Shown in pieces: positions 41,533-51,513 of a stretch of DNA of 64,000 nucleotides (its first letter is position 1; every line of letters begins with the position of its first letter). The stretch is from Isochrysis galbana (Eukaryota; Haptophyta; Isochrysidales; Isochrysidaceae): NCBI GenBank assembly GCA_018136815.1, contig CM030939.1:310001-374000 (forward strand), written 5' to 3'. The translations under genes were made by a program, and so were the position numbers. Below the pieces are notes generated by a model. The model saw nothing but the letters and a program-made list of their open reading frames with translations. It was not told the DNA's origin and did not search any database.

Positions 41533-42161
41533 ATGCCCTCCCTCCACTCAGCGGCGGCCGCGCTGCTGCTCGCCGGCGTCGCGCTGTGCGAGAGCATTCC
41601 ACCGCCCGTCGGCGCGCACTACACGCGCACGCTCGCCCTCCCAGTCCTCGGCCAGCAGACTGTAGAGCTCTCCATCCTCTCCTCCACCGTCGCCCGCCTC
41701 TGCATGAAGGGGGCCATCTCTCTGGACGAACCGGTCAAGTACTACCCCTCACCAGACGGAGGACTGGGATTTGCTCTTTCAGACGCCACCCAGGCGCTCC
41801 TCAAGCGCCTGCGCACCTCGCTGCGCTCCGCAGGGTGAGCAAGAGCACCGCCGCGCGGTGCGCCGAGAGGGAGCCATACTGCCTCTCTCTCCTCACCGTT
41901 ACCCAAGCTGAGGCTCGCGTGCGCTCACCAGCTCATTGGAGCCCGTCGTCATCGCTTGCCTTCCTCCCTTCTCTCCAACCTCTTCTGATCTCGCCTGGTC
42001 TGCCCCTCCCTCTTGCCCATAGGTATGTCGCACATGAGGACTCTGCATGGGTGACTGTTGCTCCGGGCCCGCTGCCTGCCATTAAGATCAAGCTGGACCG
42101 CACCGGTGGCGCGCAGCCGCCGGGACTCCGGGGAGACTTCACGGACTTCATCCTCGAATGA
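41533..42161 (+). CDS. small signal-peptide protein, family not recognised
   Basis: Two exons, 41533-41834 and 42023-42161 (phase 2 join); 146 residues. The first 20 residues (MPSLHSAAAALLLAGVALCE) form a clean signal peptide with a likely cut after CES or just before, so the protein enters the secretory pathway or a complex plastid. The mature part (VGAHYTRTLALPVLGQQTVE...GYVAHEDSAWVTVAPGPLPA) is soluble, with alternating hydrophobic strands and acid ends (DFTDFILE). I do not recognise the family. Oddly, after the TGA the same frame continues open for 54 codons to 42326. A 300-bp pyrimidine tract ends at the start codon. Confidence 0.65.
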
Positions 42162-43967
42162 CTCATTGCGCTCCGCCGGATGCTCATTACCGCTGTTGCC
42201 ACGCCGGTGCGCGCGTTGGCAGCCAATCCGCTGCGTGCGCTAATCGGTGCGACCAAGTCCCGCAGCGCCTCTATTAGCATCTGGTGGAGCAGGCTTGTGC
42301 CGATGAAGGCGCCCCTGCGCGCCTGACTTCCTTCTGGCGCACGAGCGCGTTGGCCGCGCTTTCACCATCCGGCCTTCGGAAGTGCTCGTGTGCATCAACT
42401 TGTCCACTTGCTCTTGGCCTCGGCTCTACACCACTATGTGGACCAAGTGCATCCCCTCAATCTTTAGTAAGATTTTCAAGCACGGAGTCCATGGGAAATG
42501 GGTCCGCGAGCTTGCCTTCACCGCCACCCTGCTTCTCAGCGTCGGGCAGCCGACTGCCCATGCTACTCAAGTAGTCTGCTGCTCACGGCGTCGTAGAGCA
42601 TTGAGGAGGGTAAGGCGTCGGCATTTTGGAAGGGCAGCTCTTGCGCTTTGACATTGTCTTGTAGTCCTATACAAGGTCTTTTGCCGTGCGTGCGCCTTTG
42701 CACGCGGCTTCGACCTAGAAGGTCATTGGCCATGCACGTCTGCGTGCGTCCGCCGCTACTCATGTCCGCCGCTACTCATGTGCTGCTGAGACTGACATTT
42801 AGGAGGTGAAACAGGGCTAGCAGCGCGCTTTTCGTGGACAACGATGCTGCGCAAAGACGAGACGTGATTTGCGTGCTTGTCAGTCGGTCTCATTTGATCA
42901 TGCGCCGACGTGTGTGCGCGTGAAAGCAAGACCGAGCTGCTCCAAACTGCAAGTGTGTACAGCATATGCACGTTCTGCGATGCGTGTTGCGTCTGTGAGC
43001 TCCTATGCTTTGCGTCCGTATGTGTTGGTGTTGGTGTGTTGCACTTTGTGATGCGATAGGCTGTGCGGCAGTGTTCCATGTACTTAGTGAGGTGAGCGCG
43101 AAGCCGTCGCTGTCGCGGCCAGTGCGTGCAGCATGTGTCTGTGTACCGTCTATGTTGTATGTAGCCGTACGGGCTTCATTGCTTGCGTTTTGCGATTATC
43201 TGCTTCATGCATGCGAGTGCGTGTGTGGCAAGGGGGGGGAGGGGGGACGGGAACCGTCAGGCGCTCGAAGGGGGGCGCGATTGTGATATCACGCCATGCG
43301 GCGGCGTCGCGTAGGGGAGTTTCCAGACGCAGGGGGAGGGGGCGTGGGGGGGCTCGGAATCTACGAGAGAAGAATAGGGGATGCCGCCGCCTCCGGCTCC
43401 GGGCGCGGGCGCAAACGGCCCTATGGTCTGTGGAGATGGACTGACCACAGGAGCACCGGGTAAGGCTCTTGAGACTCCGTCATTGGCAGCAAGCCACGCA
43501 TTCGTAGGTGGCTGAGCGCTTCATTCATGGTTGATTGAGGAGGCAGCCAGGCAGCCAGGAGCAAAGCGGAGATCTGCTTGGACGGCGCAACGCATTTTGA
43601 AGATTGAAGAGGGCCGGATGGCGTGGCGAAGTGCGAAGTGATTCATTCAGTGACATATAGGTCGTGGAGTGGGAGCAGGGCAGGTAGACCAGGTGTACGG
43701 ATGCGGGGATGGAGCAACGCTGCAAGCGCTGTGCAAACATTATCATGATTTTTTAGATCATTCATAATCATCATGGCGCCGATACGAATATCGAATATGA
43801 TCATGAGGTGTTAGCACCGTGGGCTGCTCCATCGACCGAGTGGGCCTCCCTCGTCACTCAATCGGCAATCGGCAGAGGTGGCAGATTCAGCAGACACGAG
43901 CTGCCCATCAAACAAAAAGACAGGCAATGGTGACACGGCAGACGAGAAATCAACCCTGTGCTATCGT
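42162..43967. other. intergenic
   Basis: The first 165 bp continue the frame of the preceding gene after its stop. The rest shows no gene. A dispersed 65-bp block at 43431-43493 matches 30822-30886. Confidence 0.35.
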
Positions 43968-45709
43968 CTAGTGTGCGTTCTTGATCTTGGTGCAACCGCA
44001 TGAGCTACCTTTTGGTGGTAGGGCGTTCATAGGAAGGTTCGGGTACGTGTTCACGTCAAAGTTGTTCTCCTCGTCCATATCAAGGGCCCATTCTTCCATA
44101 AGATGCTTGGGTGACTTACCTGCAAGGTGATACGGGACAATGGCATAGGCATAGGTGACCGAGTGCACTCGGACAAGACGTTGGTCGCGTGATGCGTGAT
44201 GGTGCGCGCTAGCACCGAGTCAAACCACCCGAAAGTAGGCGACGCTTTTTGCCCCCACCACGGCGGTTGCCCCGTGGTAGCTAGTCCCCGGGCGGTTTAC
44301 ATGAAACTGCCTATCATACATTAGCTAGGGCAGCCCACTTCCGAGTCTCTCACCGGAACTCTCTCCGGCTGTAGAGAGCATTTGATGACAGATATTTCGA
44401 CGCTTCTTGACGTCGCGCAAGGCTTTGCAGTAAGCCGCAATCGCGGCACGTGAATCCATTTCGGAGAATGACTTCCCGTCTTGGGTAGCGGAAGCTCGCA
44501 GCTTGCTCAGCTCACTTTGCTTGCGCCACACGCGTTCTTCCAACGCTGCCTTTTCAGCTCGGAGTTCGGAGATGGATTTCTGGCTTGAAGTAACCTTGCA
44601 TATTGCCTTCAATTGGTTGAGCTACAATAGTATCAAAGGAGAGCAGCATGCATGTTGACCAGTTGACCACTGCAGCTGTGATACTAAAAGATAGGCAAGG
44701 AGCTGCAGAGGCTGCTTACGCGCCGCGACGCGGTGATCTACCGAGTGACTTTCACTTCACAAGGCGCAAGTACCTCTTTTTCGATTGCCTGTTTCTCGGT
44801 GGCGGAAGTTTCTACTTCGTGAGCAAGGCTCGACAGTTCGGCCTCGGAGGGCGCCTGGATGTTGTCCTGAGATGCAAGAGAGAGAGAAACCGTAAAACTC
44901 GAATAGAATTCTGTCATGCATTGGCTTGCCACTAAGATCCACCTGGTTCACCCAGAAGACCTTGGCTTTGCCGGACTCCTTCTTGATGATATGGCCCGAC
45001 TCGCAAAGTTCAAGCAGTGCAGCCTCAGCCTAGAGGTAAGGACACTTGGGTAAGACATGCGGTGTAAGTGGTAACAACATCATTTATGATCTGAAATACG
45101 ATGGGGTTGAGGGCACACCTTGGCCTTATTCAATGTTGCGCGAAAGGCATCGGCGATTATTTGTGCGTTCACAGGGTTGTTGAACTTGAACAGCCAGTCC
45201 AAGACGGCACCAGCGGATGTGCCAACACGCGGATTTGGCGCTCCAGTGGCTTGATGATCGATGGGCGACTTAAAATTTGATGATGCGGCTCCCATCGTGA
45301 CAATCGGCTGGAGCAATGGGGTGTTTTGGCTGATGGATTCACCCTCAGTAGTATTGACTGCCAAAGGCGCAGCAGCGGACACAAGCTGCGTCTTCATTGT
45401 TGCCTGCGTCGGTGCTGGTTTCGACGCAGGTAACGCCTTGGGTTTCGGTGCCTTTGCCGCCGATTTTGTCACTGAACAGGCAGCCGTTGAACGCGGTTTC
45501 CGCGAAGCAGGCTTCCGAGCCTTCTTTGGGCTCTTGGCTTCCGTGTCAGACGCCACAAAGTCGTCATCCGCTGTATTCCGTCGCTTGGTGCTGATTGTGG
45601 CGGTGCGGTCTTGGTCGAGTTCGGCTTCACTTGATTCGTTGTTCTCAGCCCATGAGTGCCGTGGCACGTTCTCCTGCTGCTGAGAGCGGCTGGTCGACTG
45701 GTCTGCCAT
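43968..45709 (-). CDS. HOP2: HOP2 (PSMC3IP/TBPIP) meiotic recombination protein
   Basis: Five exons: 45709-45119, 45029-44943, 44866-44774, 44621-44354 and 44119-43968; 396 residues. Residues about 170-226 are the winged-helix domain (VLDWLFKFNNPVNAQIIADA, then LLELCESGHIIKKESGKAKV). A long leucine-zipper coiled coil follows (SISELRAEKAALEERVWRKQ), then the C-terminal segment ICHQMLSTAGESSGKSPKHL with EEWALDMDEE. HOP2 pairs with MND1 and stimulates DMD1/RAD51-type strand exchange in meiosis, in the nucleus. The roughly 165-residue N-terminal extension, with KSPKKARKPASRKPRS and many Ala/Pro/Ser, is absent from the roughly 215-residue yeast and human proteins and may be disordered or DNA-binding. 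Its presence implies a sexual or meiotic capacity. ATG 45709 is chosen; another in-frame ATG lies 18 bp upstream. Confidence 0.85.
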
Positions 45710-46381
45710 TGCGGTCCACTTCTGCAAGGCAAACGGGGGAGGGGGTGGGGTGGGGGGTGGGGGGAGAGCTCAGGCGGTGTGAGGAAGAGGGGCGCCCGGG
45801 CTGCGCGATGAAGACGAAAAGGGAGCGCTGTACGTGTGAGAGCTGGTAGACCGGACGAAAAAGAGGCAGAGGGTAGAGAGCGAGGGTGGTTGTGGTGAGG
45901 CAGAGATCTCGGAAAGCGCGGGAAACACTTGCAGAGTGTGAGGGGGGCGAGCAGGAGAGAAAGGAAGAGGAAACTGAGGAGAGGAGAGGAGAGGAGAGGA
46001 AAAGGAGGAGGAAAGAAGTAAAACAGTGGAGGGGGGGAGGGGGGGGGGTTGCTCCTCAGGCTCCAATAATCCTAGATGGGAAATACAGAGCCGGGCAACA
46101 GAAATAGAGGCTAGAGCTTCTCACCCAGCAACGTTTTCTATAAGGATAGATAAAATAGGACTGGGAGGTGTTGGGAGGCTACCTATTGCATCATGGGGGT
46201 GCCCCACACACCCTCTGCGCCGAGCAAAAGACCAAACTTCAATTCTTCCTCTCTAACCGGAGCGGCGGTACAGAACGCGTTGCGCCCACACAGCACAACA
46301 AGCTCCTCACACAGCACATTGGTCCGAGACGGCACCATCGGCCACAACGGCATAAATCTCCCCCTATTGCGCGTGCTGAGC
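45710..46381. other. upstream flank of HOP2
   Basis: On the minus strand this is a pyrimidine-rich leader (45740-46060) with a TTGCAG acceptor-like site at about 45722, so a 5' non-coding exon is possible. CCTAGATGGGAAATAC at about 46070 is one of several copies of a short motif found near 16182 and 57250. No gene. Confidence 0.4.
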
Positions 46382-46635
46382 GCTGGAGCCGGCCTCAGAA
46401 AAAAAAACATCTGAAGATTCTAGGCTACACACCTACTATTGCCTGGATATCTCCTCTCTACTCACACCGCCCTTAAATTCCCTCCCTCCACCTCTTCCCC
46501 TGCCCCCCTTCATTCCTTGGTCTTCGGTTTCAGGGCTCCGGCCCTGGTGCCCTACCTAAGGCCTGGTTCGGAGTGTGGGGGCTGGGCAGGCCTACTGTCG
46601 TCTTCGTGTAAAAAACTATTGTTATAGTTTTAGCG

Positions 46636-47556
46636 ATGGAGCGCGCGCCGACCGCTCCCCTCTCCCAGCCCCCCGCCGTCACGACGCCCCAACGGGGCCG
46701 CCCCAAGCCGCCGGAGCCGAAGCGCTCGCAGGCCTCAGCACCGCCTGACAACGACGTCGAGATGGCGCCGCCACCCTCGCCTCCCAGGCAGCCACAGAAG
46801 CAGGGAGCAGGCAAAGTCCTGTTCCCTGCTGACAAGCAGAACCTGACTCAGGCTCAGAACGCCAGCGCCGCCGGGCAGCCACCCACTCAAGGACTCCCCA
46901 TGGGGTGTGGCAGCTCTGCTGCCACCCCCATGGCGGTAACTCCTACCATCTGTGCACCCCTCGGGGGCGGGCACATGACACAACAAACAATCACTGGAGC
47001 ATTTGCTCCCTCCAACCAACAGCCAAATCCTCCACCTAAGTCGTACGCGCAAGCCGCACATGGACACAAAGGGAAAGAGCCACAACAGCAAGCCCAGCAG
47101 CCACCAGCTCAACAGCCACAGCCGCAGTCACGCAAGCGGGCCGACCCCCAGTCGGACCCAAAACCGACTCCAAACAACACCACCTCATTCGCTTCTCCTC
47201 CACCAGATGAGGAAGAAGAACCCGAAGACACTCCCTTCTTCATTCAGCTAGCCCAGCTAGCTGAGGACAAGAAGGATATCAAAAGCGAAGATGTAGCCAC
47301 ATTCATGAAATTCCTACTCTCTAGGCTAGAAGGCCTAGACGCCACTCCAGACGGAATGGATAAGGGCCGAAAGGGCCCTTGGATTTTTTACGTCGATGAC
47401 GACGCACAAGACCAATTCAAGGCCGCCTACGGCGACAAGCTTCAAACAGTACTCTCGGGAGTCCCGCACGAATTTGGAGTCACCTATGGCGCGCTAGCCG
47501 ACTCAGCACCGCGCAAATCTAGCGCGGTCCGCTCCTCCCTCAAAGAGGTCACCTAG
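46636..47556 (+). CDS. LINE ORF1-type protein
   Basis: 306 residues starting MERAPTAPLSQPPAVTTPQR. The N-terminal two thirds are Pro/Gln-rich and disordered (QQQAQQPPAQQPQPQSRKR). The C-terminal 110 residues are compact and charged (FFIQLAQLAEDKKDIKSEDV, then GPWIFYVDDDAQDQFKAAYG). No CCHC knuckle or RRM is evident. It is called ORF1 because it starts right after the element's head hairpin, has a counterpart start (MERAPPPAL...) in the host element, and abuts the ORF2 end. ORF1 proteins bind element RNA. The C-terminus may belong to the deletion junction. Confidence 0.55.
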   Translation: MERAPTAPLSQPPAVTTPQRGRPKPPEPKRSQASAPPDNDVEMAPPPSPPRQPQKQGAGKVLFPADKQNLTQAQNASAAGQPPTQGLPMGCGSSAATPMAVTPTICAPLGGGHMTQQTITGAFAPSNQQPNPPPKSYAQAAHGHKGKEPQQQAQQPPAQQPQPQSRKRADPQSDPKPTPNNTTSFASPPPDEEEEPEDTPFFIQLAQLAEDKKDIKSEDVATFMKFLLSRLEGLDATPDGMDKGRKGPWIFYVDDDAQDQFKAAYGDKLQTVLSGVPHEFGVTYGALADSAPRKSSAVRSSLKEVT

Positions 47557-47960
47557 GGACTCCTATCTGCATTTTAAACATATTCTACATAGGAGAATAG
47601 CTACGGCGAACCGTTTTGCCGACGATCCGACATGCCGCTTTTGTGGCATAGCCCCCGAGAGTTCCACTCACTTGGCCTCATGTATCGCGACGGAGCCTGT
47701 CTTTGAATTCATAGAAGGACTTTTAGGGATTTGCCTTAAGCCGGGATCCGAAATACCCCAACGTCTTTTCTGCTATCAGGTGGACAGACCGCACCCCTCC
47801 TCAGGATACTTAGGTATCTTGGCGTGGAGGTATATTCTAACCGACTTCTATAACATTCAGTATGGCAACGCGGACGGCAGGTCCGTCAGGTCGATCTTAA
47901 GAGCGATCCTCACGAGATATCACCTGTTAGTAACGGCGAAAGTCGGTTTCTTTCAGAGGG
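47555..47960 (+). pseudogene. ORF2 C-terminal fragment (zf-RVT)
   Basis: The frame RDSYLHFKHILHRRIATANR, with CRFCGIAPESSTHLASC and the following 80 residues, is nearly identical to residues 5-140 of the ORF at 1-579. It ends at FFQR, where other sequence begins. It overlaps the ORF1 stop in another frame. Confidence 0.75.
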
Positions 47961-48212
47961 GTCGTCTTGACGCGGTCGCTTCGGCGACAGGGGGGTGTCC
48001 ATGAGTCCTTCGTCCATCGCGGCGAGGGCGGCGGCGGCGAGAGCGGGCGGCGGCGCGCGCTCCATGACCCTATCGTTTTAACGATAAAGCTGGAGCCGGC
48101 CTCAGATGCACTCCCTATACCCTATGCCTATGCCACTCCCTACGGAACCCCAAGCCTCCCTCCTTCGAACAGATGTCAGATGTTAGCGTCGTCTCGATGT
48201 CTCGATGGGCAC

Positions 48213-48594
48213 CCCAGATGGGACAATAGGCTTCTAATAGGTTCTATTAAGAGGTCAAGAGGCCTACCAGACCTGTTACCTGTTAATAGGTAATAGGTAA
48301 AAAAAAACCTTTCAATATTCTCGCCTCGCGCGTGGCTATAGGCCTATACTATAGGTACCGCTATCGTAGCCACGCCCAAATCATCTCGGATCCCTTCCTC
48401 TCCCTAGTAACTTAGGTCAGAAGTCAGAAGCCAATCATATTCATAATATACATCACATACTCATACATCTATAATATTAGTAAAATGAGTTTTATTTTGA
48501 CCTGTTACGGACCTATTGCGACCTGTCAATAGGTCCTCTTAATAGGAAGAGGCCCCCGAAACCTGTTGACCTTGTACCTGTTGTCCCATCCGGG
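48213..48594. mobile_element. 382-bp MITE with 18-bp TIRs and 8-bp target duplication
   Basis: The left end CCCAGATGGGACAATAGG (48213-48230) and the right end, reversed CCCGGATGGGACAACAGG (48577-48594), match at 16 of 18 positions. ATGGGCAC lies on both flanks (48205-48212 and 48595-48602). The inside is rich in AATAGG/ACCTGTT subterminal repeats and has no ORF. An 8-bp duplication is typical of hAT-like elements, but the class is not proven. An inner block is shared with 27976-28052. Confidence 0.75.
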
Positions 48595-48642
48595 ATGGGC
48601 ACTCACACTCCGGCAGACACACTCACACTCACACACTGCCCA

Positions 48643-48777
48643 TATGCTTCGCTCGTTGCTGCCTTTTAACGCCATCATTGTCCTTTCCTTGTTCTTAGGT
48701 TGCTTTTTGTCTGCAGCGGCGACGCAGGTACTCGACGCCATCAAGCCGTTGCGGCGACGCAAGACGCAAGCTAGCTA
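48643..48777 (+). CDS. possible 44-residue membrane-anchored peptide
   Basis: MLRSLLPFNAIIVLSLFLGC, then FLSAAATQVLDAIKPLRRRK: a basic start, one strongly hydrophobic stretch and a basic tail. It could be a small membrane protein, or the signal-peptide exon of a gene whose next exon I cannot identify. Evidence is composition only. Confidence 0.3.
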
Positions 48778-48829
48778 GCTGCCAGCTGGGCAACTGGGCT
48801 GTGTGCTGTGTGCTGTGTATCATGAGGGC

Positions 48830-49402
48830 ATGAGGGCAGGGCTTGCGCGCAATGAAATGGCTTTGGCAAACGAGCGGGAGCAGCGCGAGGAGACGTGCCG
48901 CGCTCTAGCTGCGTCGGAGTCGGCACTGAAGGCGGCGAGGGCGGCCACTCGAAAGGCAAAGGCGGACGCAAAGGAGGCGGGCGTGGAAGCTGAGCTCCGG
49001 CGTCGTCGTGTGGAGAATGAAGCGGCTGCCGCCATGGGCGCGATGCGTGATGAGCATCGGCGCGAGCGCAGAGAAGATAAGCGGCGATATCTCGAGATCG
49101 AGGAGGAGGCGCTGCAGCTTCACGAGAATGTGGCCAGGCTAGAGGATCAAATCGCTTTGCTGCGCAGCTCGCGTCTCGGCGGCCTGAAAAAGGAGTTGGA
49201 GGAAAAGGATGCTCTCGTCAAAGAGCTCCGGCAGCGGCGCGGAGCAGGTCAACGCACCCTTGCCGAGGCCAACCTAGACAAGCGGCGCGCAAAGCTCGCG
49301 CAAGAGAAGGCGAAAAAATTCGAAGAGGCCTTTCAGCAACTTGCCACCGGAAGGCTTACGTCGTCCGCTTGCAGGCCCTCTTGTTCAGCGAGTTCGGTGT
49401 AG
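48830..49402 (+). CDS. coiled-coil protein, 3' end disturbed
   Basis: 190 residues from the first ATG. Nearly the whole length is charged helix with heptads (ETCRALAASESALKAARAAT, RREDKRRYLEIEEEALQLHE, LKKELEEKDALVKELRQRRG). Near 49350 another frame becomes more protein-like (KAYVVRLQALLFSEFGVAAN), suggesting a frameshift or a missed intron near the 3' end. Immediately downstream lies a fragment of the satellite-carrying transposon, which may have displaced the true end. Function unknown. Confidence 0.5.
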   Translation: MRAGLARNEMALANEREQREETCRALAASESALKAARAATRKAKADAKEAGVEAELRRRRVENEAAAAMGAMRDEHRRERREDKRRYLEIEEEALQLHENVARLEDQIALLRSSRLGGLKKELEEKDALVKELRQRRGAGQRTLAEANLDKRRAKLAQEKAKKFEEAFQQLATGRLTSSACRPSCSASSV

Positions 49403-49409
49403 CCGCCAA

Positions 49410-50049
49410 TGACTTGGCTGACGGCCCCGGTCGCGGGTCGAAGTTGGGCACTCAGGGCGCGTCTTGAGGCGTGACGACGTCATCACCGGGGGCCGCAGGC
49501 GGCCGATTTCGACGCAGTGCGCGGGGGCGGCGGGCGCGATTGGCGTGGCTGTGAGGGCGGCATACCGCACTTTGGTGCTGGTAGCGGCATCCATATGGTG
49601 AGCGGTGACTCGAACGGCCTCGTGGCGCCCCCGGTCGCGGGTCGAAGTTGGGTTCTCGAGCCCTTGGTGTTTTTAGCGGTTAGCGTCTTTAGTTTTTGCG
49701 ATACTTACGTACGCGTTCAAGTCCATAAAAACATAGTGAAAATATATTGCTGTGTGTATAGAACCAGGATCTTTGGTCCGGGTCAGCTGCCGATGCCCAT
49801 GGTTTCGTGTTTCGCTGCGAGAGGCGCGCATGAAGGCCATCGGTAAAATAATACCGGAGGGGGGCCTGACATATATTTCCGCACGGCCGTCAGAGGCCTG
49901 AAATCGGGTATTTTTCGAAAATTTTGCCGGAAGACCCCCGGTTTTTTTTGCTGATCTCCCATACCGGAACCTATAGGGAGCTTATTTAGGCCTTCGTTTG
50001 CCCATTACAGATGGTGCCCTTCGCACCCCCCTAGTGAGTGACCGGCCTA
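49410..50049 (+). mobile_element. right part of a satellite-carrying TIR transposon, left end missing
   Basis: About one and a half diverged satellite units (CGAAGTTGGGCACTC near 49440, CGAAGTTGGGTTCTC near 49640) are followed by the family's right arm and the terminus GTGAGTGACCGGCCTA (to 50049). The terminus differs by one base from the intact element at 12816. Confidence 0.75.
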
Positions 50050-50444
50050 GTAGTCGTGGGTTTTTGTGGTTTTTGGCTGTTTTTGCGTTTTCGCCATTTT
50101 CGCAGCTCTCCAAAAGCATTGTAACCTTCAGTGCTCATGTCATGCTGCTTAGGGGGTTCTATCCTGCCTATATGCAGGCCATCCAGCCAAAAACATGAGG
50201 AATAGGGCCTCAACGAGAAAAAAAGGTTTTTAGGGCACTACTAGGGTTAAAGAACTTGCTCGATGAGAAGCTCTAAAGTATCTGGCCTCTATCAACTCTT
50301 GATAATTTGGTCGAGTGCAATTCGGAGGGAGAAGAGAGAGATGACTGAGAAGAGAGAAGACATAAAAAGTTGAAGAAAGGGAAGAGAGGGAGAGAAGAGA
50401 AAAGAGAGAGGGAGCGCCGACCGAACTCGCACAACCCCGACGCG
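50050..50444. other. spacer and purine-rich leader
   Basis: No gene. A GAGAAGAGAG-rich tract at 50325-50415 precedes the plastid-protein start codon. Confidence 0.4.
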
Positions 50445-51513
50445 ATGCGCGCAGGGGCGAACTCCTCGCCATGCGTATCAGCGCTGCTGTTGTTAGCCAG
50501 CGCGATGCTCGTATGCCAGAGCAGCGCCCTCAAGTTCGCACACTCGCGTCGCCAAGTCATCTCCGCCACCGCACTCGCCGCTACCTGTCTACGCTCGCCG
50601 CTGTCAGCTCTTGCTTCCGGTCCGCCAACTTCCACACCTGCAGGAACCCATCTGCGGGAGACCCCCTGCGAGAGCCCATCTGAGCGAGCCCGCCTGCGAG
50701 AGCCCATCTGCACGAACCCGCCTGCATGAGCCTGCCTGCAGAAGCCTTGTCTGCGCGAGTCCATCTGCGAGAGCCCGTCAGCGGGAGCTTGCGAGAGTGC
50801 ACGTGCCAGAGTGCACGAGTAGGAAATGCGCGTAAGCTCGCACGTGCCTCTGCTGCCCAAAGGACCACCCCAACCACGCCTGGCTATGATGAAGAGTCAG
50901 TACTGGCAGTTTGGACCCAGTTGTTGAAATGAGTTCGCTGCATAGGATGTGGTTGCGAGATAACTAATCTCAACACACCTTGTCCTGCCGCGCAGGTGGG
51001 CTAATTGAAGCTGCGACGTCTGCAGATCCCCTTGTGACACGTCTAAAGCAGTCAAGGGAGGGGATCAGCCAAATCTCCGCAAAAGCGCAAGCGGGGGACT
51101 GGGATGCGGTGCGTCAAGCCGTCTCTTTTACGCTCCCATTTCTTTCGGTGAAAGGTGAGCCTTTCGGCCTGAACTTAGCAACGCATTTTCGTCGCTTAGT
51201 CCCCTCATTCAACCTGCGGAGCTGGTGCGGGTTGGACTTTTCCAAGCTGACCTATATGAACCCTGTATGGTGGTAAGGCTACACTGGAGAATCCGTCAAG
51301 TCGCGAGCGGTGACGCTCACTGACGATGTCAAGAACCAAGTGATTGCTCAACGCCAGGCCCTACTAGTTGCTCTTGGGACTCTGGACAAGGCTGCATACA
51401 ATGTGCAAACCGGCAAGGCTAAGCCTCTCGATGTGGCTGAGACTATCACGTCGTGCGCCGACGATGCCCTGGCTGCGATCGACGGCATTATTATCCGGCT
51501 GAGTACTGAGTGA
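50445..51513 (+). CDS. thylakoid-lumen-type protein of a complex plastid
   Basis: Proposed exons are 50445-50619, 50996-51154 and 51278-51513; 189 residues. The N-terminus shows three targeting stages: a signal peptide (SALLLLASAMLVCQSSA), a short transit-like stretch beginning with Phe after the cleavage region (LKFAHS), and a twin-arginine lumen signal (SRRQVISATALAATCL...ALA). The mature part is four-helix-like (DPLVTRLKQSREGISQISAK, then DVKNQVIAQRQALLVALG and CADDALAAIDGIIIRL), in the size range of PsbQ-like and other small photosystem-associated lumen proteins, but no family signature is certain. Exons 2 and 3 join cleanly. The first intron is less sure: its donor (GTCCGC) is weak, but it removes a minisatellite and fuses the ALA cleavage site to the helical domain in frame. 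Confidence 0.65.
50640..50800. repeat. GAGCCCATCTGCGA minisatellite within an intron
   Basis: About nine degenerate copies of a 17-bp unit (for example GCGAGAGCCCATCTG) lie in the first proposed intron of the lumen-protein gene, or, if that intron is wrong, within its coding region. Confidence 0.75.

Larger units (their letters stand above)
46605..47960 (+). mobile_element. internally deleted, 3'-truncated LINE copy nested in another element
   Basis: The copy runs from the hairpin AACTATTGTTATAGTT (46614-46629) through a complete ORF1 and then the last part of ORF2, stopping inside ORF2 at 47960 with no 3' tail. The 8-bp repeat GTCGTCTT flanks it (46597-46604 and 47961-47968). The ORF1/ORF2 junction falls at CACCTAGGGACTC, which resembles the same point in the copy at 1 (CACCCAGGGACTC). 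Confidence 0.65.
46400..48088 (-). mobile_element. retroelement with 18-bp target duplication, split by a second element
   Basis: GCTGGAGCCGGCCTCAGA at 46382-46399 is repeated at 48089-48106. Read on the minus strand, the insert starts with the hairpin TATCGTTAAAACGATA (48086-48071), GGGTC and an ATG reading MERAPPPALAAAALAAMDEG. At 47961-47968 it is interrupted by a plus-strand element and resumes at 46604 with the standard 3' region, ending in ATCTTCAGATG and a T run. AAGACGAC flanks the interruption on both sides (8 bp). Without the interruption the element is only about 330 bp: a head, the start of ORF1 and a tail. Confidence 0.75.
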
